DNA from: Zantedeschia hybrid cultivar
Lineage: Eukaryota > Streptophyta > Magnoliopsida > Alismatales > Araceae
Assembly: GCA_030544215.1 (NCBI GenBank)
Contig: JARZZO010000002.1
Location: 80,855,150 to 80,919,149 of the forward strand
Length of the DNA stretch: 64,000 bases
Direction of reading: 5' to 3'
Both the position numbers and the translations under genes were made by a program. The notes below the pieces were generated by a model. The model was not told the DNA's origin, ran no database searches, and saw only the letters and a list, made by a program, of their open reading frames with translations. Shown here piece by piece: positions 37,601-49,600 of the stretch (position 1 is the first letter of the stretch; each line of letters starts with the position of its first letter).

Positions 37601-40600
37601 TTGTCTTCATGACCCTCATGGGAGTTCCTCCTATGGCAGGGCATGGGGAGGACGATATCCCATTCCCGCTAATTGTTGAGTAACTCTCCGCCAAAGCGAG
37701 CCGAGACTGAAACTATCGAGGCAGGCTATGCAGCTCGGGTTGCGAAGACCCCTATGCTCCAATATCAGAAGGACATTGTCCTTTCTGGTACTGCGGACGC
37801 CCATATCGCCGCTCTGCGTCAGCATGCATATATTCTTGAAGCTTCACTGGAGGGAGAACTCCCATCTTGTGGCGGCCATCGAACATTGCTTCGACTGATA
37901 TTCCGGAGATGGGGTCGAATTTCTTCAAAAGGATTAAAGCTTTCCATTTGCTGAAGAACTCGAACTATCCCGCATGTTCATCTCAAACTCCGACATTGCT
38001 TCAGTGTATCACAAATGTTCTCCTGAAGATAAATGCTAAGTTTGAGTGGTACGGACCATTTATTATATGTTGCATGTATTCTCTCTTTCTTATGTAACTA
38101 ATACTAGCGCCTTTTCAGGTTTTCGCCAGCATTAGCCCCCTCTTATTTTTGCCTGTGCGCCCTTGCGGGTTTTCACACAGCGGGGTTACCCGATTTTGCG
38201 TAAGGTGCCCTTTCGGGTTTTCACCTTAGCTGGGTATAAGACATTTTTACCCTTAACCGACCCCTTTGAGGATGAGATCGATTAAGTCCGTCGGAGCACC
38301 TCATTTTTAAGCTCCTTCTTTTTTTTTTTTTTTTTTTTTTTTAATTAACTAATACCAGCGCCTTTTCAGGTTTTCACAAGTATTAGCCCCCTCTTATTTT
38401 TGCCTGTGCGCCCTTGCGGGTTTTCACACAGCGGGGTTACCCGATTTTGCCTAAGGTGCCCTTTCGGGTTTTCACCTTAGCTGGGTATAAGACATTTTTA
38501 CCCTTAACCGACCCCTTTGAGGATGAGATCGATTAAGTCCGTCGGAGCACCTCATTTTTAAGCCCCATTTTTTTTTTTTTTTTTTTTTCATTTCATTTCA
38601 TTTTTTTTTTGGTAGGGAATTACAATTTCCCTGAGAGCCGCTCAGAAATATATGTAGGGAACTAAGTCTTCCCTGAGAACCGATAAGAAGTATATGTAGG
38701 GAACTGAGTCTTCCTTGAGAACCGCTAAGAAATATCTGTAGGGAATTGAGTCTTCCCTGAGAACCGATAATGAATCATATGTAGGGAACTGAGTCTTCCC
38801 TGAGAACCGATAAGAAGTATATGTAGGGAACTGAGGCCTCCCTGTGAGCCGATAAGAAATATATGTGGGGAACTGAGTCTTCCCTGAGAACCGATAATGA
38901 ATATATGTAGGGAACTGAGGCCTCCCTGTGAGCCGATAAGAAATATATGTAGGGAACTGAGTCTTCCCTGAGAACCGATAAGGAATTTATGTAGGGAACT
39001 GAGGCCTCCCTGTGAACCGATAAGGAATATATGTAGGGAACTGAGGCCTCCCTGTGAGCCGATAAGAAATTATATGTAGGGAATTGAGTCTTCCCTGAGA
39101 ACCGATAATGAATTTTATATGTAGGGAATTGAGTCTTCCCTGAGAACCGATAAGAAATATATGTGGGGAACTGAGTCTTCCCTGAGAACCGATAAGGAAT
39201 ATATGTAGGGAACTGAGGCCTCCCTGTGAGCCGATAAGAAATATATGTGGGGAATTGAGTCTTCCCTGAGAACCGATAAGAAATTTTATGTAGGGAACTG
39301 AGTCTTCCCTGAGAACCGATAAGGAATTTTATGTAGGGAACTAAGTCTTCCCTGAGAACCGATAAGAAATATGTAGGGAACTGAGTCTTCCCTGAGAACC
39401 GATAAGGATTATATGTAGGGAATTGAGTCTTCCCTGAGAACCGGTAAGAAATATATGTGGGGAACTGAGTCTTCCCTGAGAACCGATAAGGAATTTTATA
39501 TGTAGGGAATTGAGTCTTCTCTGAGAACCGATAAGAAATATATGTAGGGAATTGAGTCTTCCCTGAGAACCGGTAAGAAATATATGTGGGGAACTGAGTC
39601 TTCCCTGAGAACCGATAAGGAATTTTATATGTAGGGAATTGAGTCTTCCCTGAGAACCGATAAGAAATATATGTGGGGAACTGAGTCTTCCCTGTGAGCC
39701 GATAAGGAATTATATGTAGGGAATTGAGTCTTCCCTGAGAACCGATAAGAAATATATGTGGGGAACTGAGTCTTCCCTGTGAGCCGATAAGGAATTATAT
39801 GTAGGGAATTGAGTCTTCCCTGAGAACCGATAAGAAATTTTATAGTTTTCGAGAAACGGGGGCTTTAGGTAGCCGTGGATTTGGGATACAACGGCTCCCG
39901 AAGACCAAATATTTTGAGACACAATGCCCCCCACAGGCGAATTCCGGAGTTTAACGCCTCCCGTAGGCAAAATATGAACTTCAGGATTCAAAGCCTCCTG
40001 CAGGCGAAATATGAATTCTAGGGTTTAAAGCCTCCCGTAGGCGAAATATGAATTCTGAGATTCAAAGCCTCCCGTAGGCGAATTCCGGAGTTTAACGCCT
40101 CCCGTAGGCGAATATGAATTCCGAGATTCAAAGCCTCTCGTAGGCGAAATATGAACTCCGAGATTCAAAGCCTCCCGTAGGCGAAATATGAATTCCGAGA
40201 TTCAAAGCCTCCCGTAGGCGAAATATGAACTCCGAGATTCAAAGCCTCCCGTAGGCGAAATATGAACTCCGAGATTCAAAGCCTCCCGTAGGCGAATATG
40301 AATTTCGAGATTCAAAGCCTCCCGTAGGCGAAATATGAATTTCCAGGATATAAAGCCTCCCGTAGGCGAATATGAGTTTTCAGGATATAAAACCTCATGT
40401 AGGCGAATATGAGTTTCCAGGATGTAAAGCCTCCTGTAGGCGAATATGAAATATGAATTTTCAGGATATAATGCCTCCTGTAGGCGAATATGAAATATGA
40501 ATTTCCAGGATATAAAGCCTCCTGTAGGCGAATATGGATTTCCAGGCCACCAAGGCACACCAGTGGGACTAGCGTATACCAGGGGCAATTTTAGGGTATA

Positions 40601-43600
40601 ATGTCCCTTTGGGGCGAATTCGACCGCCTTCAGCACGCCGATGAGACTATAGCATATGGGTATGTCGATGGGACTATATCATATGGGTATGCCGATGGGA
40701 CTAATGTATGCCCAGGGAAGATTCATGATACATTGCCTCCTCGGGGCGATAGGAAAATTTTCAACCCTTTTATGGCATACCGGTGGGACTGACGTATGCT
40801 CAGGGAAGACTTTAGGATACAATGCCTCCTTGGGGCAAAGGAATTTTTTCAACCCCTTTATGGCATAACGGTGGGAATAGTTTAAGCCAAGGGGAGGATT
40901 TAGGATATATTGCCTTCTCAGGGCGGATATGAAAAATCTTCAGGGTATAACGCCTCCCCGGGGCAGATTCCGGAGTTTAACGCCTTCCGCGGGCGAATGC
41001 CGGAGTTTAACGCCTTCCGCGGGCGAATGCCGGAGTTTAACGCCTTCCGTGGGCGAATATGGAGTATGAATTTCCAGGATATAAAGCCTCCCGTGGGCGA
41101 ATATGAAATATGAATTTCCAGGATATAAAGCCTCATGTAGGCGAATATGAAATATGGATTTCCGGGACATAAAGCCTCCCGTAGGCGGATATGAAATATG
41201 AATTTCCAGGATATAAGGCCTCCTGTGGGCGAATATGAAATATGAATTTCCAGGATATAAAGCCTCCCGTGGGCGAATATGGAATATGAATTTCCAGGAT
41301 ATAATGCCTCCTGTAGGCGAATATGGAATATGAATTTCCGGGACATAAAGCCTCCCGTAGGCGGATATGAAATATGAATTTCCAGGATATAAAGCCTCCT
41401 GTGGGCGAATATGAAATATGAATTTCCAGGATATAAAGCCTCCCGTGGGCGAATATGGAATTTGAATTTCCAGGATATAATGCCTCCTGTAGGCGAATAT
41501 GGAATATGAATTTCCAGGATATAAAGCCTCCTGTAGGCGAATATGAAATATGAATTTCCAGGATATAAAGCCTCCCATGGGCGAATATGGAATATGAATT
41601 TCCAGGATACAAAGCCTCCTGTAGGCGAATATGAACTATGAATTTCTCGGCCATTGAGGCACACCGGCGGGACTGGCGTGTATCGGGGTCGATCTCAGGG
41701 TATGACGCTCCTTTAGGGCGAATTCGACCGTTTACGGCGCACCGATGGGACTATATCGTATGGGACCGTAGTATATGGATATGCCGATGGGACTATGACT
41801 TACAGGGGAATTTTTGGGGTATACCGTTCCCAAGGACGCGAATAATATTTTCGTATTGCTTCCCAAGAGCGAACGAGAGAATCTTTACCCTTCGTGACAC
41901 GCCAGTGGGACTAGAGTATGTGAAGGGAAAAATTCAGGATATAACGCCTCCTCGGGGCGACAATGAAAAATTTCAGGCTACCACGCCTCCTTGGGGCAAA
42001 GGAATTTCCTTAAACCCCCTCATGGTATGTCGGTGGGACTAGTTTATGCCCCGGGGAGATTCCGGATATATTACCTCCTTGGGGCGATAGGGAAATTCTC
42101 GACCCTTTTATGGTATGCCAGTGGGACTGGCATATGCCCAGGGGGGACTTGGAACATAATGCCTCCTCGGGGCAAAATTCTGGGGTTTAATGCCTTCTGT
42201 CGGCAAAATATGAATTTCGGGATTTAATGCCTCCCGTAGGCAAATTCCGGAGTTTAACGCCTTCCGTGGGCGAATATATGAATTTTCGGGATTTAACGCC
42301 TCCCGTAGGCTAATTCCGGAGTTTAACGCCTTCCGCGGGCGAATTGTGAATTCTGCATTGCATGATATTTTTGACGGCAAATATTTCCTTTCGAGGTGAA
42401 TCACCCACAGTTATGTGACATCTTTCAAGAATATGCCTGTGTATTTGCCTTGGGTATAACAGGAACGGGGATCATCCCCTCAGGCTGTATCGATCAGAAG
42501 AGCGAGTTTTCCCACTTCCTTACCGGGTCGGGAGGTCATCGTCATCATCGCCTCGGTCGTAGCCCTTGATGGGACATTATTGTACCACCAGTGTGGTACC
42601 AAGGGTTTATTCGTCATTGGCGACTCTGATATCCTCCCTGGGTAGGGATGTGGGAAAACTCGATCTCTACCCTCAACAGGCTGAGAGAGTTCTCCCCCCG
42701 TCGGGGAACAAATATGCGGCTTTATGAGCCTATGTATTCGCGCACGAACATTATTGGCTTTTCTTGGCGCAAATAACTTTTACGCGTTGTCCCCCGACGG
42801 GTTGCAGGATGATGTTTTTTTTTTTTTTTTTTGATATATAATACTAACATCGGCGCTCTTACGAGTTTTCACCGAAGCTAGCCCCTTTTATTTTTGCCTG
42901 TGCGCCCTTGCGGGTTTTCACACGGCAGGGTTCACCCATTTTTGCCTGAAGCGCCCTTTCGGGTTTTCACTTCAGCTGGGTTTTTAGACTTTTTTGCCCT
43001 TAATTGGCCCCTCACAGGAGCGGGACCAATCAAGTCTGTCGGGGCACCTCATTTTTAAGCCCCAAAGTTTTTTTTTTTTTTGCTCATGAATCTGCGAATT
43101 ACACTCAATGTGTAATCGTATGTGGCTGTGGGGGATTCACCAGGTATTTCCCCATATTTATCTTTCCTTCTTGAATCAGCTTTTCTACTTCATCTTTGAA
43201 CATAAAGCAACGTTCAATTGGATGGGTGATGAAGCGGTGGTATGGGCAGTAATTGGGTGCATCTACCTGATGTATTTCTTCTTCCCTTTTTGGTTTGGGC
43301 AGAATAATTGCTTTTCTGCTCATACATAACTCGAAGAGTTCTTTGGTCTTTTCCTTTGGAAAGGAGTATGGTTTCTTGAGCTTTTTTGCTAGGGATTCAG
43401 TATCTTTAAAACTTATCCCTATTTCTGCACCAACAACTTGTTTTCCTCGGGAGCTTTGCCTAGCTGCAAAAGTGGCCTCGGGAATATTGCCGTGACTTTC
43501 ACAACCTTTGCATTTGAGCACCATTCCCTCTCGGTACTGGGCTTCTGGTGGTTCATTTAAGTCTATGATAAGTTTGCCCTTATCCTTTAGAGGACGGCTG

Positions 43601-46600
43601 CATTTTGGTCCTGGCTCCTCAAAGGAGAACGGCCTATTGATTCTGTCAATTGACATGACTTCTGTCCATTGTCTTGCAAGACCTTCCATTACTTGAGTGA
43701 GTTCATACTGCTGATGAGAGATTTGTCCCAGACTCACTTGAATCCCCTCCAGTGCTGCCATAATGGACCCCTCGAAAGTGGAAATTGCTAGAGTATATGA
43801 TGGATTTATCCTCTGTTCTAACGAGATTTGTTGATGAGAGAGTTGTATCAGACTCATCTGAATCTTCTCCAGTGTTGTCATGATAGACGCTTCTGGAGTG
43901 GAAGTCGCTGGAGCATATGATGGTATTGCCTCCTGCTCCGGCGAAACTTGCTGATGGGAGAGCTGTGACATATTCATCTGAATCTCCTCCAGTGCCACCA
44001 CGATAGATCCTTCCGGAGTGGGGGTCGCTGGGGGATATGATGATACCACTTCCTGCTCTGGAGGGGCATCTATATTCTTATTTGTAGGCTCTTCTTCTGA
44101 GGAGTTTTCATCCATATGGACGACATTTGCTGTAAATGTTTGTCTGGGCATTCGATGTGGTTGAAGCGGGTCTACCAGGTATTTTCCCATCTCCACGGCC
44201 CCTTCTCGGATAAGCATTTCAATTTTCCCTTTGCAGATATAACAATCCTCTATTACATGTCCCAACATACGATGGTACATGCAATAGTTGGGTTCATCTA
44301 TTTTACCAACTTCTGCTGGTCTTTTTGGTTCGGGTAGCATCAAGAGATTGGCCCGCATGCAGACATTAAACAACTCTCTTGTATCCTCCCTTGTGAAAGA
44401 GTAAACCATTTTCCTTCTCTCATTAAGGGTGGCATATGATCCCCTTCTATTAGATGTTGAGGCATTTACATTGTTCTTGCCCCCTGTATTTTCTACAGCT
44501 GAGGCGAAGTCTATAGCATTGGCCTCTTCTGTATCCATATTTTGCTTCTTTGGGACTTTCCCCCCAATGGAGGCAATGGTTGGATGGTCTGCATAGAATA
44601 TTTCGACCTCCGTTACAATGTTATTTAGTTGATCAAAGTTCTTGACATTTGCGCCAATCAGCTTTTCACTTATTTCAGGCTTTAAGCCCCTCTTGCACAA
44701 TCGTACCGCATCCTCGTGGGTTGGCGGATTGTCGCATTTCATGCAGAGGTTACGCCAGTTTTTGATATAATCGGTGGCGGATTCATTCCTGCCTTGCTTT
44801 AGTGTCACCAATTCAGTGATGGTGACCTTTCGTTCCGACACCTTGAAACGGTCGAGGAACTTTTTCTGCATTTCCTCCCAACTGTTGATAGAGTTAGGCT
44901 TCAACTTTGCATACCATTGGAATGCAATGCCCGTGAGAGAGGTAGAAAAGAACCTCAGAAGATAGGCCTCATCAGTAGTCAGCTCTCCCAAGTCACTCAC
45001 ATAGTGGGCAATATGCTCCTGGGCCGAACCTTCCCCGTCATACCTGATGAATTTGGGACACTTATTGTGATCCGGCGGGAGCTTCTTGAACATATGACGT
45101 ACTGGAAACGGCACTTTGTATAAGTCGAATGTGCCTATTCCGTCGTCTTGTTCTGCTATTTTGGCTTCAACGATTTGCTCAATAAGATGCTTCTGCAATG
45201 CCGTAGCATCATCTGCAGGAGCATGAGATTGCTGAGCATTATGATTGGGCTCCACAACCCGATCTTCTTGTATCTCATCAGGGTCGAAGTTGACATCTGC
45301 AACTTGCGGTCTTTTCACCGCTGGCATAGGCACTGCCTTTGGAGGTGGTGCATTTATTGGGGGGACTTGAGCTACCCTTTGCTGCTCCTCCATCTTTTGT
45401 ATTAGGCCATAGAGCAAGGCCCTGAGTTGTTGATTTTCTTGTCTCATCTCCTCTATAGTCTGAGGTTGTATTTGATCTTGAGGTTGTTCTGGAGTGGCTT
45501 CAATATCTGAAGCATTTACCCCATCTTCATCAGCTCCTCCAACAGCAATGATACTGCCAATTTGGGGTGGCTCTGCCTCCTGGCTTCCTTGATTCAGCAA
45601 GCGCATAGCCTGCTCCATTTGACGGGTTATGGGCCCGACCCGTTGCATCAGATTGATGATATCATTTGGGTCTTCCGGCTAGGAAGGCTGCCGGTTGGTG
45701 ATATTGGAGGTGTAGCATGTGTAGACCCGTATACTATTCTCTGTCCTTCTAGCAGTTTCCTTCTTTTTGTGAGTCGATCGGACCAATGCGCCCAACCGCT
45801 CGAGGACAGATGTCTGTTGCCAGACTTGTTCCTGCGCCTTACATGCACTTTTTATCTTTTGACCTTGTAGAGAACGAAGCCAGATAGTTGAGCTGGTTAT
45901 CTGCCCCTCAGGCTCTACGAGTTGTTGAGGCTGTTGTTCTGCTAGGATATCCCTAGCCTGGCGAATTTTGCGGGCTTCCTTTTTGGTTACCCACCTTTCT
46001 TTTATGCGGAGGCTCCTATACTCCGATGGATTGCCCCCAGTCCGAGGCATAAATTTGCCCCCATTTTGAGGCAGGGAGTTGCCCCCATTCCGAAGCATGG
46101 AGTTGCCCCCCGCTCGGAACATGACAGGCTCTGGTATAATCATTGGCTCCCGACAAACAGTGTCCTTTGGAGTCCTTTTCTTCTTTTCGAACGTTGCCCC
46201 ATCTTGGCGAACCTTCAATAGAACCCCGAACCGATTCTGGACAGAAACTGTCGGGATATGATGGATCTTAGGAATGATGGGTTGCCCGCCATCCAGACGA
46301 ATATGCAGGTTCCCCACCAATATAGTTTTCTCCGTCCTGGACGGGCTTGCGGTTAGAACCTTCCGCTTTTGCCCCCCGTTGGACGAGGAGGTTGGAGAGA
46401 TGCTGATGGTATTCACGGCAAGCACTCGCTCATATCGGCCGCCGTTGTTGCATGTTCTGGCGCGAGAAGCGCACCTCTTCTTCTTCTTTTCCGGAGCAGG
46501 CTCCGGTGCCGGAACGACCCCCAAAAAGTATGGAGATCCTATCACTGCGGAGAAGTCCCCGAAGCATGTTGGTGTGGTCAGATATCCACACCGTACGTGG

Positions 46601-49600
46601 GTCGCCACCACAAGTGGGCCATACATGACCCTTGCCGCCATCGTCGTCTTTTAAGCAGAAACTCGATCACCTGCATAAGACATGACAAAGTTAGTAGTAG
46701 AGTTGTGGTGAGGACGTCACCGGACGGAGAGATGAAGGGAAAGAGAGGTCCCACCGGGCGTGCCATCTCTGTTTGGCGAAGATTTTTCTAACCTTCGTCG
46801 GGACCTGACCTAGACGCATCTCTCCTATGTCGGATTATTCGGAAATCCATTTTTTTGTTTATCTAGAGGATTTATAGGTCGGTTTTATATTTTATCGGAC
46901 TATGAGAGCTTGGGATTAGCCCTCAGGGAATCCGGGACTTCGAATCAAGCGAAGATTCGAGTATATGACCTCTCTCCACTGACCTCGGTCAGTGTTAATT
47001 ACGCTGAGCGACTGCTCGGCAACCCTTGATTAACCGTCCGTATGATGCCCTTAATCATGCAAAACTACTACTATAGGCAGCGCATGCATATGAAGATATA
47101 TTTTAAGTTAAACTCTTGGCCTCACCCAAGTTTAGGATGTGTTTATATGATTTTGGATTGATTCCAAGCTATCTGGATTAATTCCAAGTATATTGGATTG
47201 ACTCCAAGTATTCTGGATTGATTCCAAGTATTTTAAACCCATAGGGGTATTTTTGTAATTATGCCAAGTTGGAGGGTATAGGGAGATTATGGTTATTTAA
47301 GTGTATGAAATGAGTTTTAATGATTTAGGAAGGTTTTAAAACCTTAGGAGGTATTTTAGAGTTATTTCAAGTGTGTTTGGATTGTAAGGGTATTTTGGTA
47401 ATTTTACCCAAATTGGATTTTTAGACTTAAAGTCTATTTTTATATTTTTTCTGAGATTTTTATTTATTTATATCATATTGAGGGTATTTTGGTAATTTTA
47501 CCCATCTTATTAAGGTTTGGAGGGTATTTTGGACATATGAGAGATTTTGATATTTTTAAGAATTTTCTGTGATTTTTACAGATTTTAATATGTATGAGGG
47601 TATTTTTGTAATTTGTATTAAGCTCTAGGGGCATTTTAGTCATTTCAGATTTTTATATATTTTCAGATTTGGTTCTCTGTTTTTTACTGGTTTTTACTGA
47701 ATTTTACTGATTTTTTTATTAATTTTACTGATTTTTATTAATTAATTAGGTATATGAAGGATATTTAAGTTATATTTTGGATTTATGTAATTTCCAGATT
47801 TTGTTTTCTGATTTTTACTGAGTATTACTGATTTTCACAGAATTTTTCTGATTTTTATATTGATTTTAGATGATTTTCGCAGATTTTATTAATTAATTAA
47901 GTGTGTAAAGTATTTAAGTCATTTTTAACTTAAGTATATTATTTTATGTCTCAATGTTTCATTATTAAGTTTTAATTATGAGTGTAAGATTAGTTATGTA
48001 TGGGATGAGGCCAATGATATTTTAGAATATTTAATTATACGTTTTATGTATTTTAATTAGTTATAAAACTAATTATTTTGCATATGAAAATATAGTAACA
48101 TAGTGTTACTTAAATAATAGATTCATGAACATACATGCACACACATATGCTCAAAGAACAACATGGGCATTTCATTCATCATTTCGGCATAATCCCGTCT
48201 TATAGGACGGTGATTTTACAACATAAATTTGGCAGAGCTTCCCCTTAGGAATAAACCTTAGGAAGAGAGCCCTCCAAGAAAATATCGCCTCCAAATCGCA
48301 GCAAACCCGGGCAAGAGCACCGGATTTGGTCTTCAAACTGGCAGAGTTTCCCCTAGGAATTTTTGGGCCAAATGGGCATGGCATTCTTCTTACCCCTTGG
48401 GGGGTATTTATAGGCCATGGGGGCCTCAACCGGTGGGGCTATCCACCGGAATGGTTGAGGTGGGGGGTACCCACCGGTTGGAGTCTCTTTCCTCCCCATT
48501 TTTTATTTTTTTATTCCTCATTGGCCAATAGATGGCAAGAGAGGGTGAGAGAGAGCAAACAAAAGAGGGAGAAATGGGGGGAAAAGGTGGGCACCCCCAC
48601 CGGTTCCAGCCGGTGGGGGGAGTGGCCACCGGCCATGGACCCCCCCCACCAGTTGGGAACCGGTGGGGGGGTCTCCCCACCGGTTTCCCAAAACCGGTGG
48701 GGGGTGTTCCCCTCCCCCACTTGCTTCCTTTTTCTGCTTTTTGGGGGCTCTTTAATGCCCTGGTTTCAGATTTGGGGGGGTTTGGCCAATGTGAAAAGGG
48801 TTTAAACCCCTTAAATTCAGGTTTAGCTCCATGTGAAAGGGGTTTGGGATGGGGTTAAGAGGGTTTCCACATGGGATTCTTAACCCATGTGAATGGGGTT
48901 AAGATCCCCCATTTAAACCTCCCATTAAACCCCCCCCATTTCTGGATTTAAAAAATCTGAAGAGAGAGTGGAGGGAGATCCTCCTCCCCCCCACCGGTTC
49001 CCCCCTTGGAACCGGTGGGGGGGAGCTTTTCCCCCTCCCTTTTGCTTCTTCTTTTTTTTTTCAAAAAAGTGGTTTCAACATCTACCTAAAAGAAAAGAGA
49101 ACATGTTTTCAAACTTAAAATTCTCTTTTTAAAGATAAGATTTCCACAAAGGTTTTTAAATGCAACAAAGATTTTTTTTCAAAATCACAAAAGGATGAGG
49201 ATCTTTCAAAAAAGGAAGTCTCACAGCAGCACTTTGGTGCACCGTGCTTAGACCAATTCTGCATTCCTGCTTGTTCATTATGGTGTGGTGTCATCCTCAG
49301 GTGACTCTTCTCCACCCAGACACAATCGGTTCTTCACTTCATGCAGTTTTGGTGAGGACACCCGTGCGTTTCCACGCTTCGACCCGACGCGAGTTTACCG
49401 TCACCGCTGGACACGCGGAGTAGATCGAGCAACATTGTGGCTTGGAGACGCCAATTGACACATTTTTATGTTTATTTTTGATGATTAGGCCTTGTTATGC
49501 CCCCGTGGATGTAATTTTCCTTTTGTTTTAGACTTTAGGCCCATTAGTGGGCCCATGTACGTTTCTTTGCTATTTTTTGTAATTTCTGACATTTGTTTCC

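Larger units (their letters stand above)
34455..49080 (-). mobile_element. Complete gag-only LTR retrotransposon (14.6 kb), minus strand
   Basis: Two long LTRs (34455-36868 and 46770-49080) with TG...CA ends and a TCTAC target duplication define it exactly. In element sense the order is 5' LTR (B), primer site, leader ORF, gag, a ~5-kb repeat-rich 3' region, a 1.2-kb unique stretch, and 3' LTR (A). No reverse transcriptase, RNase H, integrase or protease motif is visible in any frame, so it fits the description of TR-GAG-type non-autonomous Gypsy elements, moved by the enzymes of a partner. It inserted into a related but diverged LTR (D). Confidence 0.9.

Noticed and set aside
40918..41664. 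Long minus-strand open frames (up to 248 codons) in the tandem array
   Set aside because: The repeat period is not a multiple of three, and the stretch is open in all three minus frames because the unit lacks stop triplets; the translations just cycle frames.
39850..42360. CRISPR-like array
   Set aside because: The repeats are diverged, abut without unique spacers, and lie inside a plant retrotransposon.
43695..43990. CTGATGAG motifs resembling a hammerhead ribozyme core
   Set aside because: They lie in the 3x40-residue repeats of gag (they encode the SHQQ ends on the other strand) and lack the following GAAA and the third stem.
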